64,000 bases of DNA from Phragmitibacter sp965284365 (GCA_965284365.1 OZ260079.1:3286001-3350000); one strand, 5' to 3'. Shown: positions 52,152-61,152, counted from the first letter of the stretch. Numbers and translations: made by a program. Notes: generated from the letters alone by a model not told the origin.

Positions 52152-53498
52152 ATGCTAGCCCCATTCAACTTGCCGCCGATGCTGGCCACCGCCACGCACG
52201 CCGTGGACCCGAACCCATGGATGGTCGCGCCGTTCGTGTTGCTGTTGGTGTGCATCGCCGTCATGCCACTGGCGGCGCATCACTTTTGGGAGCATCATTA
52301 TGGGAAGATCGCCGTGACACTCGGTGTCATCACCGGCTCCTATTATCTTTTTGTTCTGAAGTCGCCGGACACCATCGGCCATGTGGCGCAGGAGTATGTT
52401 AACTTCATGGCGTTCATCGGGTCGCTCTACGTTATCTCCGGTGGGATCAACATCCGGGTGAAAGGAGAGGCGACGCCGATGGTCAATACCGTCTTCCTGC
52501 TGATCGGCGCGGTCATCGCGAATGTCATCGGCACGACGGGCGCGTCCATGCTGCTCATCCGTCCATGGATCAAGATGAACAAGGTGCGCGTGACCATGTT
52601 CCACATCGTGTTCTTCATTTTCATCGTGAGCAATTGCGGCGGCTGCCTCACGCCTATTGGTGACCCTCCCTTGTTCCTCGGGTATCTGCGGGGCATACCG
52701 TTCTGGTGGGTCATTGAAAATGCCTGGTTTGCCTGGCTGTTGGTGATCTGTTTGCTGCTGGCGGTGTTCTATATAATGGACACAATCAATTTTAAACGCG
52801 CGCCGAAGCATGTGCAGCAAATGGAGCGGCAGGATGAGGAGTGGACCTTTCGCGGGCTGAGCAATGTGTTCCTGCTAGGGGTGGTGCTGGTGGCGGTCTT
52901 TATTCCGCCGTCTTATCGCATCGGGAATGACTCATGGAATGTGCCCTTCAGTGCCTTGCTGATGCTGCTCGCAGCAGTGGTGTCATACAAGACAACACGG
53001 CGGGAGATTCACAATGCGAATGACTTCAACTTTCATCCTGTGCAGGAAGTTGGCTTTCTCTTTATCGGCATCTTCCTCACCATGATGCCCGCCCTGGACA
53101 TCCTCAAAGGAGGCGATGCGCTGGCGATGCTGAAGACACCCATCCAGTATTACTTCGCCTGCGGCACCCTTTCCGCCATGCTGGACAACGCCCCAACCTA
53201 TCTGGCCTTCCTCGCTGCGGAGATGGGCGCTTATGATCTGGACATCGCGAACAAGGCCGACGTCGTGAAGTTCCTTACGGAGCACAACGCCATGGTTCTG
53301 GCAGTATCGCTTGGTGCGGTGTTCTTCGGAGCAGGCACTTACATTGGCAATGGGCCAAACTTCATGGTGAAAGCCATCGCGGAGAAATCGAAGGTGCATA
53401 TGCCAAGTTTCTTCGGCTACATCCTCTGGTTCACCCTCCCGATCCTCGTGCCTATCCTCGCGATTGTCGGCTGGATCGTGTTACGGAATGGGCATTGA
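52152..53498 (+). CDS. Na+/H+ antiporter-like membrane protein (CitMHS/NhaD type)
   Basis: 448 residues, around 11-12 membrane spans. Paired motifs GTTGASMLLIRPWIKMNKVR with VSNCGGCLTPIGDPPLFLGY in the first half and FACGTLSAMLDNAPTYLAFL with AGTYIGNGPNFMVKAIAEKS in the second half are those of the ion-transporter superfamily clan that includes NhaD antiporters. Likely an inner-membrane cation/proton exchanger. ATG 52152 is chosen; it starts 30 bases after the SET gene. Confidence 0.88.
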   Translation: MLAPFNLPPMLATATHAVDPNPWMVAPFVLLLVCIAVMPLAAHHFWEHHYGKIAVTLGVITGSYYLFVLKSPDTIGHVAQEYVNFMAFIGSLYVISGGINIRVKGEATPMVNTVFLLIGAVIANVIGTTGASMLLIRPWIKMNKVRVTMFHIVFFIFIVSNCGGCLTPIGDPPLFLGYLRGIPFWWVIENAWFAWLLVICLLLAVFYIMDTINFKRAPKHVQQMERQDEEWTFRGLSNVFLLGVVLVAVFIPPSYRIGNDSWNVPFSALLMLLAAVVSYKTTRREIHNANDFNFHPVQEVGFLFIGIFLTMMPALDILKGGDALAMLKTPIQYYFACGTLSAMLDNAPTYLAFLAAEMGAYDLDIANKADVVKFLTEHNAMVLAVSLGAVFFGAGTYIGNGPNFMVKAIAEKSKVHMPSFFGYILWFTLPILVPILAIVGWIVLRNGH

Positions 53499-53568
53499 GG
53501 CGAAAGGCTGCCGCGCTGGTGCTGGGGGCGGACACGCCGGGCAAGTGTGATGCGGATATCCCAGGTGG

Positions 53569-53659
53569 AAGTGCGGTTGGGAAGGGGAATGGTGGAGAGT
53601 TGGTTCCAGGTGGCGATGGGGCGTCCACGAAAGGGGGTTTAGTATGACTATATAGTCAT
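53569..53659. repeat. REP/MITE-like palindromic repeat, copy 2
   Basis: Starts AAGTGCGGTTGG and ends in a 16-bp perfect palindrome (53644-53659, ATGACTAT|ATAGTCAT). The ATG of the small membrane gene overlaps the palindrome end. Confidence 0.7.
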
Positions 53660-53975
53660 GGTGGAGTTCCTGAGCATCTATGCAAAGCAGATCATGGTGT
53701 CAGCACTCGTGGGGTTAATGATTGGTCTGAGCGTGAAATGGAATGCCTGGCTGACCGCAGGTTTGGCCTTCGCCGTCAGCGGCGTCCTTGCTCTGGTGAT
53801 CACCGGCGATTGGGGTGATTTTTTCAAAGATGGCATAAGTGTCGGAAGCTTTGTTTATCTGGCGGGGTACATCGTGATCAGTGTGGCGTATTTCGGCCCA
53901 TTCGGCTGCGTTGCTTCGCTTGTCGGCAGATTGCTCAAAAAGTTGCGGCGGCGTTTTGTTGATCCGCGACCATAG
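53658..53975 (+). CDS. Small membrane protein between two repeats
   Basis: 105 residues with about three hydrophobic spans (QIMVSALVGLMIGLSVKWNA, AGLAFAVSGVLALVITGD, YLAGYIVISVAYFGPFGCVA) and a basic C-terminus (LLKKLRRRFVDPRP). Its start codon lies in the palindrome of the repeat before it and its stop adjoins the next repeat copy. No family recognised. Confidence 0.55.
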   Translation: MVEFLSIYAKQIMVSALVGLMIGLSVKWNAWLTAGLAFAVSGVLALVITGDWGDFFKDGISVGSFVYLAGYIVISVAYFGPFGCVASLVGRLLKKLRRRFVDPRP

Positions 53976-54069
53976 GAGTGCGGTTGGGGTGAATAAAGTG
54001 GGCGAGTTGGTTCCAAGTGGAGGTGGGGCGTGCATGAAGAGGGGTTTAGTATAACTATGTAGTTATACT
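53976..54069. repeat. REP/MITE-like palindromic repeat, copy 3
   Basis: Starts GAGTGCGGTTGG immediately after the stop of the small membrane gene and ends in an inverted repeat (54048-54057 with 54060-54069, AGTATAACTA). Confidence 0.7.
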
Positions 54070-54112
54070 TCCGGGCGTGGGCGTGATGTGATGGCTCTGA
54101 AATGGGGTGTGG

Positions 54113-54205
54113 AAGTGCGGTTGGTTGATTGAACTGGGCGATATTGGTGCCCAAGTGGCGATGGGGTGTGATGCAATCCGCGAAATTGCGTACTACGTAG
54201 TACGC
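54113..54205. repeat. REP/MITE-like palindromic repeat, copy 4
   Basis: Starts AAGTGCGGTTGG and ends in an 18-bp perfect palindrome (54188-54205, core TACTAC|GTAGTA). Confidence 0.7.
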
Positions 54206-54613
54206 TATGGCGTGAGAGAGATGGGATCGGCGAGAAATGAGAGCGCAGGAGAGGGGACTCTGAGAGCACGAGGCGTGATGGCGGAATGGGGCGGGTTCGA
54301 TCGGGAGCTTTTTCACCGACTAACTTTAGTGGTATCCAAGCCGCATGCGAGAGCGGGGAGGCGCGGTTGGATTCGACAACGCGTCTAAATCTTAACGGTG
54401 ACTGCGCACGGAGTCAGCCAGTCAGGAGGGTCAACGGCTAGGCCTCATTGTATCCTCGGGCAAGCGAGAGCGGAAGCATCGAGCGCCGCCCTAGGTTAAC
54501 AGCAAGATGACGTTGAAGCCCAGTAAGGGCGTCCCATCGAAATCACCCTCGATTCCGGCTACTCGTGGATGGAGTATCCCATCATGCCGGATGTTGCCTT
54601 GCCTTGCCTTCCT
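54206..54613. other. Non-coding stretch
   Basis: About 408 bp following repeat copy 4 with no recognisable gene or structure. Confidence 0.4.
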
Positions 54614-54955
54614 CTACTGGCGAGCGGGGAATCGACCGGTGTTCTGGGCGGTAACCGAATCCTCGAGGCGATAGAGCCCAAGGATGTCCGCTGGTAATTG
54701 GTCGTGCTCAAATGGCCCCGGCACGAGGAGAGGGCCGCTTTTGCCCCCTAGCTTTTCCGGAGTGAGAGCAGGCGCGCACTCTGGGGCCACCCCGTTCACC
54801 GACCAAAGCCCGTCGCGGATCTCGCCCTTGCGAAGCTTGAGCCATTTGTCCCGCATGATGGGCTTCACCGGCCTATTGTTCAGGCCTTTGGGATGAGGGG
54901 TAGATGTGGTGACGTGGATTTTCACGTCTTGCAGAGCCGTTACCTTGAATGCCAT
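54614..54955 (-). CDS. Hypothetical protein
   Basis: 113 residues. The N-terminus is well-composed (AFKVTALQDVKIHVTTSTPH), followed by a basic stretch (IMRDKWLKLRKGEIRDGLWS). The C-terminal ~30 residues look like run-on. No family recognised. It could be a fragment left by recombination in this repeat-rich interval. Confidence 0.35.
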   Translation of the reverse strand: MAFKVTALQDVKIHVTTSTPHPKGLNNRPVKPIMRDKWLKLRKGEIRDGLWSVNGVAPECAPALTPEKLGGKSGPLLVPGPFEHDQLPADILGLYRLEDSVTAQNTGRFPARQ

Positions 54956-55180
54956 GGCGTAAAGGCGGCTGGAAAGGGCGGTGTGTCAAGGTGTGGTTCC
55001 GGTGAGGGGGGCGTTCGCGGGCACAACGGGAGTTAAGCGAAGTTGGATGGGAAGTGTGGAGTCAGATCGGAGCGGGGTCCGAATCGCGAAAGCAAGAAAA
55101 CTAAAAGGGGTATGCGAGAGCCTTCCGGATTAATTTTTTCGACCTCCGCGATTTAGATTTTCTCCTAAAAGGCCAGTGTT
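54956..55180. other. Transition into low-G+C segment
   Basis: 225 bp with no gene seen; base composition shifts here toward AT. Confidence 0.4.
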
Positions 55181-57463
55181 TCACAAAGTAGGTTCGGTGG
55201 TAGCTTTTGTCGGCCACCACGGAGGCCGCTGGACTGATGAACCAATATTTTTGAGTATCTTGTCCAGATTGCTAATGGGATAAATCCAGCGTGGGCCCAG
55301 TGGACTCGCCACGGCAGCGTTCCAAATTGAGTTCAGTAACTCTTTGTCATTCAGAATTTTGAGAGCTTGAGATGCCTCGCCTCTATCGGCCTCTTTCTCT
55401 ATCAAGTAAACAAACCATCTAAGTAGATTATATGCATTTTCCTGAATTTCACGCCGCGATTCCGCTCGATCTAATATAGCGAGGATTTTAGTCCTATTTC
55501 CACGCCAAATTGCGCCTTCCACGTTTAAGATTACGAAACGCTCGAAGGTTCTGTTTGAACGAGGTATGGACACGTTTTTAATGTAGTCAAATTCTTCGAA
55601 TTTGGATAAAATCGACACTGCGAGCCTCGCGAATAGCTTGTTGCATAATTCTATGCGCAGCTGTTCAGCATTTTTATACTCAACTTCAGAGTGCCACGCC
55701 AACGGATCGAATACTTCCAGAAGCTTGGACAAATCCGCTGTATTGCAGTCCACCATGTCACAAATCAGAGTTCTGTCGCTTTCCCAAAATCTTCCAGATA
55801 TCGCACTCTTACTTTCTGAAAACTTTTCGAGTGAATGAAAAACTAATTTGACGTGCGTCTCATCGATTAGACCGCATTCAGGATCAGCCGAGCCAATATC
55901 TATTATTAATTGCCTAAGGAGATTCGAAATCGAGACTATAATAGACATGTGTGACCCCTTATTTTCTTCAAAAAATACCGAATCACCAAGCTCCTTTTCG
56001 GACTGGTATTTTCTTAGGGTCGACATGAGCAACTCATTGAAAATGGTTCCAAAATCACATCCCGTTAATTCACGATGTTCTTTCAGCCAATGATTCAAAT
56101 GAATCGCGGTTGGGTCGTTGTTCCAGTCAGCAAAAAACGCATCGTATTCACGTTTAGTCACCGCGAGGGGACGCTCGCTTATACGAGTCTGATAAACGAT
56201 TTGATCGACATCTGACCCAAGCCATGTTATTGAATCATCGAGAATAATCCGAAGGTGCTCCGCTACAATGCCGACATCCGCTTCTCTCAGAGCGACGCAC
56301 TCTTTTTTTGAGACTGTGTCGATTTGCAGATGGAGGGCGTCTCGAATCTTTGATTCATCCTGATTGCGAGACGATATTCGAAACTGATCACTGAGATCAT
56401 TCCAAAATGAATCGTCCCATAGCAATGGATAGGCTATCTTTGGGTAGTGGATCTTAAGAGAGTTGGCAGTCAGTATCATTGGCCACCTAATTTCAGAAGT
56501 GTAATGACGTTCGATCTGAGGTTTGATCAGTGCCAGGAGCCGTATGAATTGCTTAATTGATCTCGGGTTTTTTGGAAGTAACTGAACTGTTTTCTTGATG
56601 ACTTCAATTGGAACGAAAGGGGTGTGTTGTTTAGACTCTGTGACAGCCAATAGTTCAAGTTCGACGGATTCGATTGGAGGAAGCCATCGTGGATAATCAA
56701 TGATTTTGTCTAGGAACTGCAAACCATCATCGAATCCTCGATGATGGTTTTCTAACACTTTCCCAACAACGGTGGGATCGAATGCACAAACAAATGAGAA
56801 TTTTGGCAGATCCATGATTTCTCTCAAAACAAATAGCATCTCAGGAACCAGTTCAGGAGTCGTTCGGTCAAGATCATCTATGAGTACGATTATTCGTTTT
56901 GTGCCGAGAACCAATTCCAGTTTTTTAAGATCGGCGGCTCCAATCGAAAACCGCTTTTTTACGTAGTCCACCCCGGCTTCTGCAACGGGGGCCGCCCCTT
57001 TATTCAAAATTGGCGCTGCCATGCCAAGAAATTTAGCGGTCCTCTGAAGCCAGCTATTGCGCCGAACAATATCGCCCTCGTCCAGTCGACCCGATTCAAG
57101 TTCGACTGTATTGTAAATGGAGGTAACGAATGATGTCCATAAAGACTCTTTATCCCGAAACTCCCAAGGATTGAACCACACAACAAAATGCCCGTCTTCC
57201 CTGGCCATGGTGTCTATAAAATTCAGGACGGACGTTTTACCTGTTCCCCATTCCCCATAAAGCCCAATCCTCACGGACCAACCCTGGGGAGCATCCACAG
57301 CAGCTCCAAACAACTCCTTTGCAATAGACCATCGATTGAGATGATCATGAGCTCTCGAGGAGATGGCAGCATCATAACCATTGGAATCGGCCTTATTGTT
57401 CATCCGCTGACAAGAGTCTACCTGCGAGTTTTTTGCAACTGATTGTGGTTGCAGGCGATCCAA
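55181..57463 (-). CDS. KAP-family P-loop NTPase
   Basis: 760 residues (ATG 57463; ATG 57403, MNNKADSNG, is an alternative). P-loop GLYGEWGTGKTSVLNF, followed by VVWFNPWEFRDKESLWTSFV, typical of KAP NTPases. Walker B IIVLIDDLDRTTPELVPEML with the KAP DDLDR signature, FVCAFDPTVVGKVLENHH, and PKNPRSIKQFIRLLALIK (arginine region). The C-terminal ~400 residues are a helical region without known motifs. KAP NTPases are membrane-associated or soluble STAND-like ATPases, several linked to phage defence. The gene is much more AT-rich than its neighbours and ends a few bases from tRNA-Arg, suggesting transfer. No partner toxin or nuclease gene is visible. Confidence 0.9.
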   Translation of the reverse strand: MDRLQPQSVAKNSQVDSCQRMNNKADSNGYDAAISSRAHDHLNRWSIAKELFGAAVDAPQGWSVRIGLYGEWGTGKTSVLNFIDTMAREDGHFVVWFNPWEFRDKESLWTSFVTSIYNTVELESGRLDEGDIVRRNSWLQRTAKFLGMAAPILNKGAAPVAEAGVDYVKKRFSIGAADLKKLELVLGTKRIIVLIDDLDRTTPELVPEMLFVLREIMDLPKFSFVCAFDPTVVGKVLENHHRGFDDGLQFLDKIIDYPRWLPPIESVELELLAVTESKQHTPFVPIEVIKKTVQLLPKNPRSIKQFIRLLALIKPQIERHYTSEIRWPMILTANSLKIHYPKIAYPLLWDDSFWNDLSDQFRISSRNQDESKIRDALHLQIDTVSKKECVALREADVGIVAEHLRIILDDSITWLGSDVDQIVYQTRISERPLAVTKREYDAFFADWNNDPTAIHLNHWLKEHRELTGCDFGTIFNELLMSTLRKYQSEKELGDSVFFEENKGSHMSIIVSISNLLRQLIIDIGSADPECGLIDETHVKLVFHSLEKFSESKSAISGRFWESDRTLICDMVDCNTADLSKLLEVFDPLAWHSEVEYKNAEQLRIELCNKLFARLAVSILSKFEEFDYIKNVSIPRSNRTFERFVILNVEGAIWRGNRTKILAILDRAESRREIQENAYNLLRWFVYLIEKEADRGEASQALKILNDKELLNSIWNAAVASPLGPRWIYPISNLDKILKNIGSSVQRPPWWPTKATTEPTL

Positions 57464-57483
57464 GATTATATCACCTGCCTAAG

Positions 57484-57558
57484 TGGTGCACCCACCAGGA
57501 ATCGAACCTGGACCTGCGGTTCCGGAAACCGCTGTTCTATCCGTTGAACTATGGATGC
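57484..57558 (-). tRNA. tRNA-Arg (anticodon CCG)
   Basis: On the minus strand: acceptor GCATCCA pairs with TGGGTGC, anticodon loop TTCCGGA (anticodon CCG, reads CGG), T-loop TTCGATTC and encoded CCA. It lies 21 bases from the start of the KAP gene. Confidence 0.95.
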
Positions 57559-57740
57559 TTGTTTTGCTAAAGAGAGGTCTGCTCGTCACCTTGCGGGGTT
57601 GAGACCGTTTGGGCGGCAGGAGGGTGAATAAGACACGCTTCGGCGAGGTTTCTAGGAAAAATTGAGTCGATTTGCGGGGAGACGTTTGTTTTTAACCGCG
57701 AAGGCGCGAAGACGCGAAGTTTTTTGAAGGAGGAGGGTTT
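57559..57740. other. Leader of the tandem repeat block
   Basis: Contains a GCGAAGACGCGAAG-like variant of the ACGAAGGCACGAAGG motif near 57700; no gene. Confidence 0.4.
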
Positions 57741-58310
57741 GGTCGGGAGACGGAGGACGTTGTGGGGTTGGCGAAGCGGATTCCTTCTTACACTAAGGCA
57801 CGAAGGTCACGAAGGCACGGTGGGCGAGAGTGTGGGGAAGGGGGTTTTGGTCGGGAGACGGAGGACGTTGTGGGGTTGGCGAAGCGGATTCCTTCTTACA
57901 CTAAGGCACGAAGGTCACGAAGGCACGGTGGGCGAGAGTGTGGGGAAAGGGGTTTTGGTCGGGAGACGGAGAGGGTTTGTGGGGTTGGCGAAGCGGGTTT
58001 CTTTTTACACTAAGGCACGAAGGTCGCGAAGGCACGGTGGGCGAGAGTGTGGGGAAGGGGGTTTTGGTCGGGAGACAGAGGACGTTGTGGGGTTGGCGAA
58101 GCGGGTTTCTTTTTACACTAAGGCACGAAGATCACGAAGGCACGGCACGGTGGGCGAGAGTGTGGGGAAGGGGGTTTTGGTCGGGAGACGGAGGACGTTG
58201 TGGGGTTCGCGAAGCGGGTTTCTTTTTACACTAAGGCACGAAGGTCGCGAAGGCACGGTGGGCGAGAGTGTGGGGAAGGGGGTTTTGGACGGGAGACGGA
58301 GGGGGTTGGT
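57741..58310. repeat. Five tandem copies of a ~108-bp repeat
   Basis: Copies begin (GGTCGGGAGACGG or close variant) at 57741, 57849, 57957, 58066, 58179 and a final part at 58287. Unit lengths are 108, 108, 109, 113, 108. Each holds GGCACGAAGG-CACGAAGG and TGGGGTTGGCGAAGCG. Unequal lengths shift the frame, so the stop-free frames here are not genes. A diverged single copy is at 62989-63069. Confidence 0.88.
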
Positions 58311-58738
58311 GGGGTGGTATTCGGAGTCGTGGGGAGGCTCGAAGGTGACCTCCCGTCGGAGCAAGCTCCTCCAACCGCAGAGCGGCAGCAAGCTGCACGC
58401 ACTCCAACCTGAGGCGCTGGGTAGGCACGGATCGGGGGCGTGTTGACGTGGAGAGGCGCGGGCGTGATGCCAATGAGGACGGTCCGAGCCAGACTGGCAG
58501 GCGTTCGCTTCGCGGCTGCGCAGCCCAGGGGGCTCAATGGCGCTTCGGGCTAAGCGGCGAAGCTATATCGGCTCGCCTAGGCTGTGCGCTTGCGTCGGCG
58601 GGGTTGTTGAAGTGGTAGGGTGCAGCGGAGTCTTGTGGCCACGGCTGGGACAGCCGCGCTCCTTTGGGCTCGCGGTGGAGCGACGTTTTGGGGCGAAAGG
58701 GGCTTTTTGGGGTTCCTCGGTAGGAGGGGGGCGGAAAG
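58311..58738. other. Short dispersed repeats between tandem block and DUF2726 gene
   Basis: Holds GTGATGCCAATGAGGAC (58464-58480) and a 34-base repeat (58637-58670) that recurs at 61615-61648, plus small hairpins such as GGAG-caa-GCTCC. No gene supported. Confidence 0.5.
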
Positions 58739-59203
58739 CTACGGGGCGGGGAGATTGATGGCTGATAGCGTCTCGATGCGTCGGTGCCAGGCCTGGTCGA
58801 GGCGGGGTAGAAGCTTTTCGATTTGGGTCAGTTCGGTCACATCGATCCTGACCAATGGGATATGGATCTGAGCGAAGAGGTTATTTACCATCATGTCCCT
58901 TCGTTTGCGGTCCGGTTTCTCGTGGGTGGGATCATCCAGCTCGATGGCGAGCATGGGGAGGCCGTCCTGGATATGGCAGATGAGGAAGTCGATGTGTTTT
59001 TGACTGATCTTATTGAAACCGGCCCAGTCATGGTGCTGGATGAAGTCCGCCAGCCTGGGCTTGCAGGCAATGAGGCATCGCCCCTGTGACATATGCGTGA
59101 GGCTGGTGAAAAGACGGCTTTCGGAAGGCGTCAGAAGTGGTTTTGCGCTGTAGTCATGCTTGTAGGCGATTCTGGTGTCGTGGTGTGGGGCGATCAGGCG
59201 CAT
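58739..59203 (-). CDS. DUF2726 protein
   Basis: 154 residues. LTPSESRLFTSLTHMSQGR, ACKPRLADFIQHHDWAGFNK, ISQKHIDFLICHIQDGLPML, AIELDDPTHEKPDRKRRDMM and HIPLVRIDVTEL match the DUF2726 family, small proteins with a restriction-endonuclease-like fold core (D ... E-x-K-like IELDD). The role is unknown; a nucleic-acid-related function is inferred from fold resemblance. It is divergent from rpiA. Confidence 0.82.
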   Translation of the reverse strand: MRLIAPHHDTRIAYKHDYSAKPLLTPSESRLFTSLTHMSQGRCLIACKPRLADFIQHHDWAGFNKISQKHIDFLICHIQDGLPMLAIELDDPTHEKPDRKRRDMMVNNLFAQIHIPLVRIDVTELTQIEKLLPRLDQAWHRRIETLSAINLPAP

Positions 59204-59361
59204 GAATTATGGAAATTATAAGCGTTTTTCCATGATTGCCAACAAAAGCTTTTTCGATGCGGCGACAGGCGATCCGCGACCACGCAATGTCCCTGCGGCA
59301 CGGAGATGCCGACGCTTCCGAAAGGGCGGTTGAATGGATCGGCCTTCGGCTTACTTTACGT

Positions 59362-60072
59362 ATGCCCAAAACACCGCAGCAACTTGATCTCGAGAAACAA
59401 CTGGTCGCTGAGGCCGGCGTAGAACGGGTAAAGGATGGCATGCTTTTAGGGCTCGGCAGCGGTTCTACTGCCAGGCATTTCATTCGAGCACTTGCGGCCC
59501 GACTGGCGGAACGTAAGGAAAGGGTAACTGCTGTAGCAACGTCGGAGGCCAGTGCACAACTCGCCTTGAGTTTAAACATCCCGGTCATCGAGCCTGAACG
59601 TGGGATGCGTCTGGACCTAACAGTTGATGGCGCGGACGAGATTGGCCCAGCTCTTTCACTTATTAAAGGCGGTGGCGGGGCACTGCTGCGTGAGAAACTT
59701 GTAGCGACCAATTCCGCTTCGATGCTGGTGATCTCTGACTCTTCGAAGGTAAGACCGGTGCTGGGCGCTTTCCCGCTTCCCCTGGAAGTAATTCCTTTTG
59801 CCACCTCATGGATCCTTGATGAGATGGAACGGCTTGGTGGCCATCCTAAACTTCGCACTGATGGGAAAGGGCCTTTGCTCTCCGATCAGAAAAATCATCT
59901 CGTGGATTGTGCCTTCGGCCTAATAACGGATCCGTCGTCACTCGCCAGACAACTGGATGGGATCCCAGGAATCGTTGAGCATGGTCTTTTTATTGGTTTA
60001 GCAGGAGAGGCGCTGGTTGCCGATGGTGATACCGTGATGATGTTGCGGCCGGATGCGGCGCTTCCACCATGA
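59362..60072 (+). CDS. rpiA: Ribose-5-phosphate isomerase A
   Basis: 236 residues from ATG 59362 (MPKTPQQLDLEKQLVAEAGV); the in-frame ATG at 59236 would add residues unlike the family. Motifs: VKDGMLLGLGSGSTARHFIR (G-x-G-S-G-S-T), TVDGADEIGPALSLIKGGGG (catalytic D-G-A-D), ALLREKLVATNSASMLVISD, DCAFGLITDPSSLARQLDGI and GIVEHGLFIGLAGEALVADG. It interconverts ribose-5-P and ribulose-5-P in the pentose phosphate pathway. Confidence 0.95.
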   Translation: MPKTPQQLDLEKQLVAEAGVERVKDGMLLGLGSGSTARHFIRALAARLAERKERVTAVATSEASAQLALSLNIPVIEPERGMRLDLTVDGADEIGPALSLIKGGGGALLREKLVATNSASMLVISDSSKVRPVLGAFPLPLEVIPFATSWILDEMERLGGHPKLRTDGKGPLLSDQKNHLVDCAFGLITDPSSLARQLDGIPGIVEHGLFIGLAGEALVADGDTVMMLRPDAALPP

Positions 60073-60172
60073 AGGCTCAGCGAGATTCGCTCCTCAAATC
60101 AAGGCCGATCTGCCACTGGTCAGCGAACACTGAATGTCGTTGCCCTGTCGCTCCAATCTCCGCTTTGCTGCC

Positions 60173-61096
60173 ATGAACACGAATGCTTTCAACTCAACTC
60201 GCCAGGCTCTGGCGGCATTGGTGATGACCTTGCTATGCTGGTCCTGCGCGATAGCTTCAAGCCCTGCTGCGATTCCCGATGAAGAGCTTGTCCGTTTTGT
60301 GCAGGGATACCTCCAGGCAGCGGAGCAACCGAGCCCTGAGGCGGAAGTAGCGCACTACGCTAATCGCGTGCGATACTTTGACAGCGGTACGGTTGATCGA
60401 ACGCACGTGGCGGAAGATCAGCGCCGGTATTACAAGACATGGCCGCAAAGGTCCTTTGAACTGGTGGATGGGCCAATGATTATCGGGCAGGAAGGCGAGG
60501 CTGCGACGGTGCAATTCACCATCCGCTATGACCTGAGAGGGGAGAGTCGGCGGGCTACGGGTATGACCGAAAACTCGATGCAGGTGCGGCGCTTTGGGGA
60601 CGATCTACGAATCGTGGCAATGTCAGAACGCAAAGCCAATGCGCGGTCTACTTTTTCTCGGAAGTTAGAAGAACCGCGGCAGAAAAAACCACAGGTAAGA
60701 AGCACCCTCCCGCCTGTGCAGGTTTCTCCGCCTCCCGCTCCACTTCCGGAAGCCCCGAATCTTCCGGCGAAGGAGCCGGATCCTGGGGTTGCCTCGGAGC
60801 GTGCAAGTACCAAATCGAAGAGCAAGGTGATGGATCCGGAAGCTCCGCCTACCCAGTCGAACAGTAAGCCTCAGTCGCTGCCGCCTTCTTCTAACTCCGC
60901 CTCCGCCCCCGTCACGGCGGCTGCCCCTACGCCTGCGCCTGCGCCTGCCAAGGCGACGCCTGTCCCCAATTCGCCGGGTTTTGTGTATCCACCGGGCACT
61001 GAGCAGACGCCGAGGAATATGATCGATGTGCGTGATTATGGCTCCGGTCAGAAAGTGAAAGATCCGCGGACGGGGCAGGTCTTTATCGTGCCGTGA
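60173..61096 (+). CDS. Lipoprotein with NTF2-like domain and C-terminal PPG...DPRTG module
   Basis: 307 residues from ATG 60173. The signal ends in a lipobox-like LLCWSC. Residues ~35-150 look like a SnoaL/NTF2-type domain (FVQGYLQAAEQPSPEAEVAH, NRVRYFDSGTVDRTHVAEDQ, ATVQFTIRYDLRGESRRATG). A long Pro/Ala/Ser/Lys-rich linker follows (VTAAAPTPAPAPAKATPVPN). The last ~40 residues (GFVYPPGTEQTPRNMIDVRD, GSGQKVKDPRTGQVFIVP) match the end of the protein at 8281. A surface-exposed anchor module is a plausible reading. Confidence 0.72.
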   Translation: MNTNAFNSTRQALAALVMTLLCWSCAIASSPAAIPDEELVRFVQGYLQAAEQPSPEAEVAHYANRVRYFDSGTVDRTHVAEDQRRYYKTWPQRSFELVDGPMIIGQEGEAATVQFTIRYDLRGESRRATGMTENSMQVRRFGDDLRIVAMSERKANARSTFSRKLEEPRQKKPQVRSTLPPVQVSPPPAPLPEAPNLPAKEPDPGVASERASTKSKSKVMDPEAPPTQSNSKPQSLPPSSNSASAPVTAAAPTPAPAPAKATPVPNSPGFVYPPGTEQTPRNMIDVRDYGSGQKVKDPRTGQVFIVP

Positions 61097-61152
61097 TGGG
61101 GAGGTGTGGGGGGATGGGTTGGAGGCGATCCGCGTGCTATCCTGCCCTGACA

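Noticed and set aside
54641..54662. Attachment-site duplicate of tRNA-Arg at the left edge of the KAP segment
   Set aside because: Only GGAATCGA is shared with the tRNA T-arm; too short to support an att site.
57741..58310. CRISPR array
   Set aside because: Whole units are repeated; there are no unique spacers and no cas genes.
57724..58446. 240-codon frame through the 108-bp repeats
   Set aside because: Unit lengths of 109 and 113 shift the frame between copies, so no repeat peptide is conserved.
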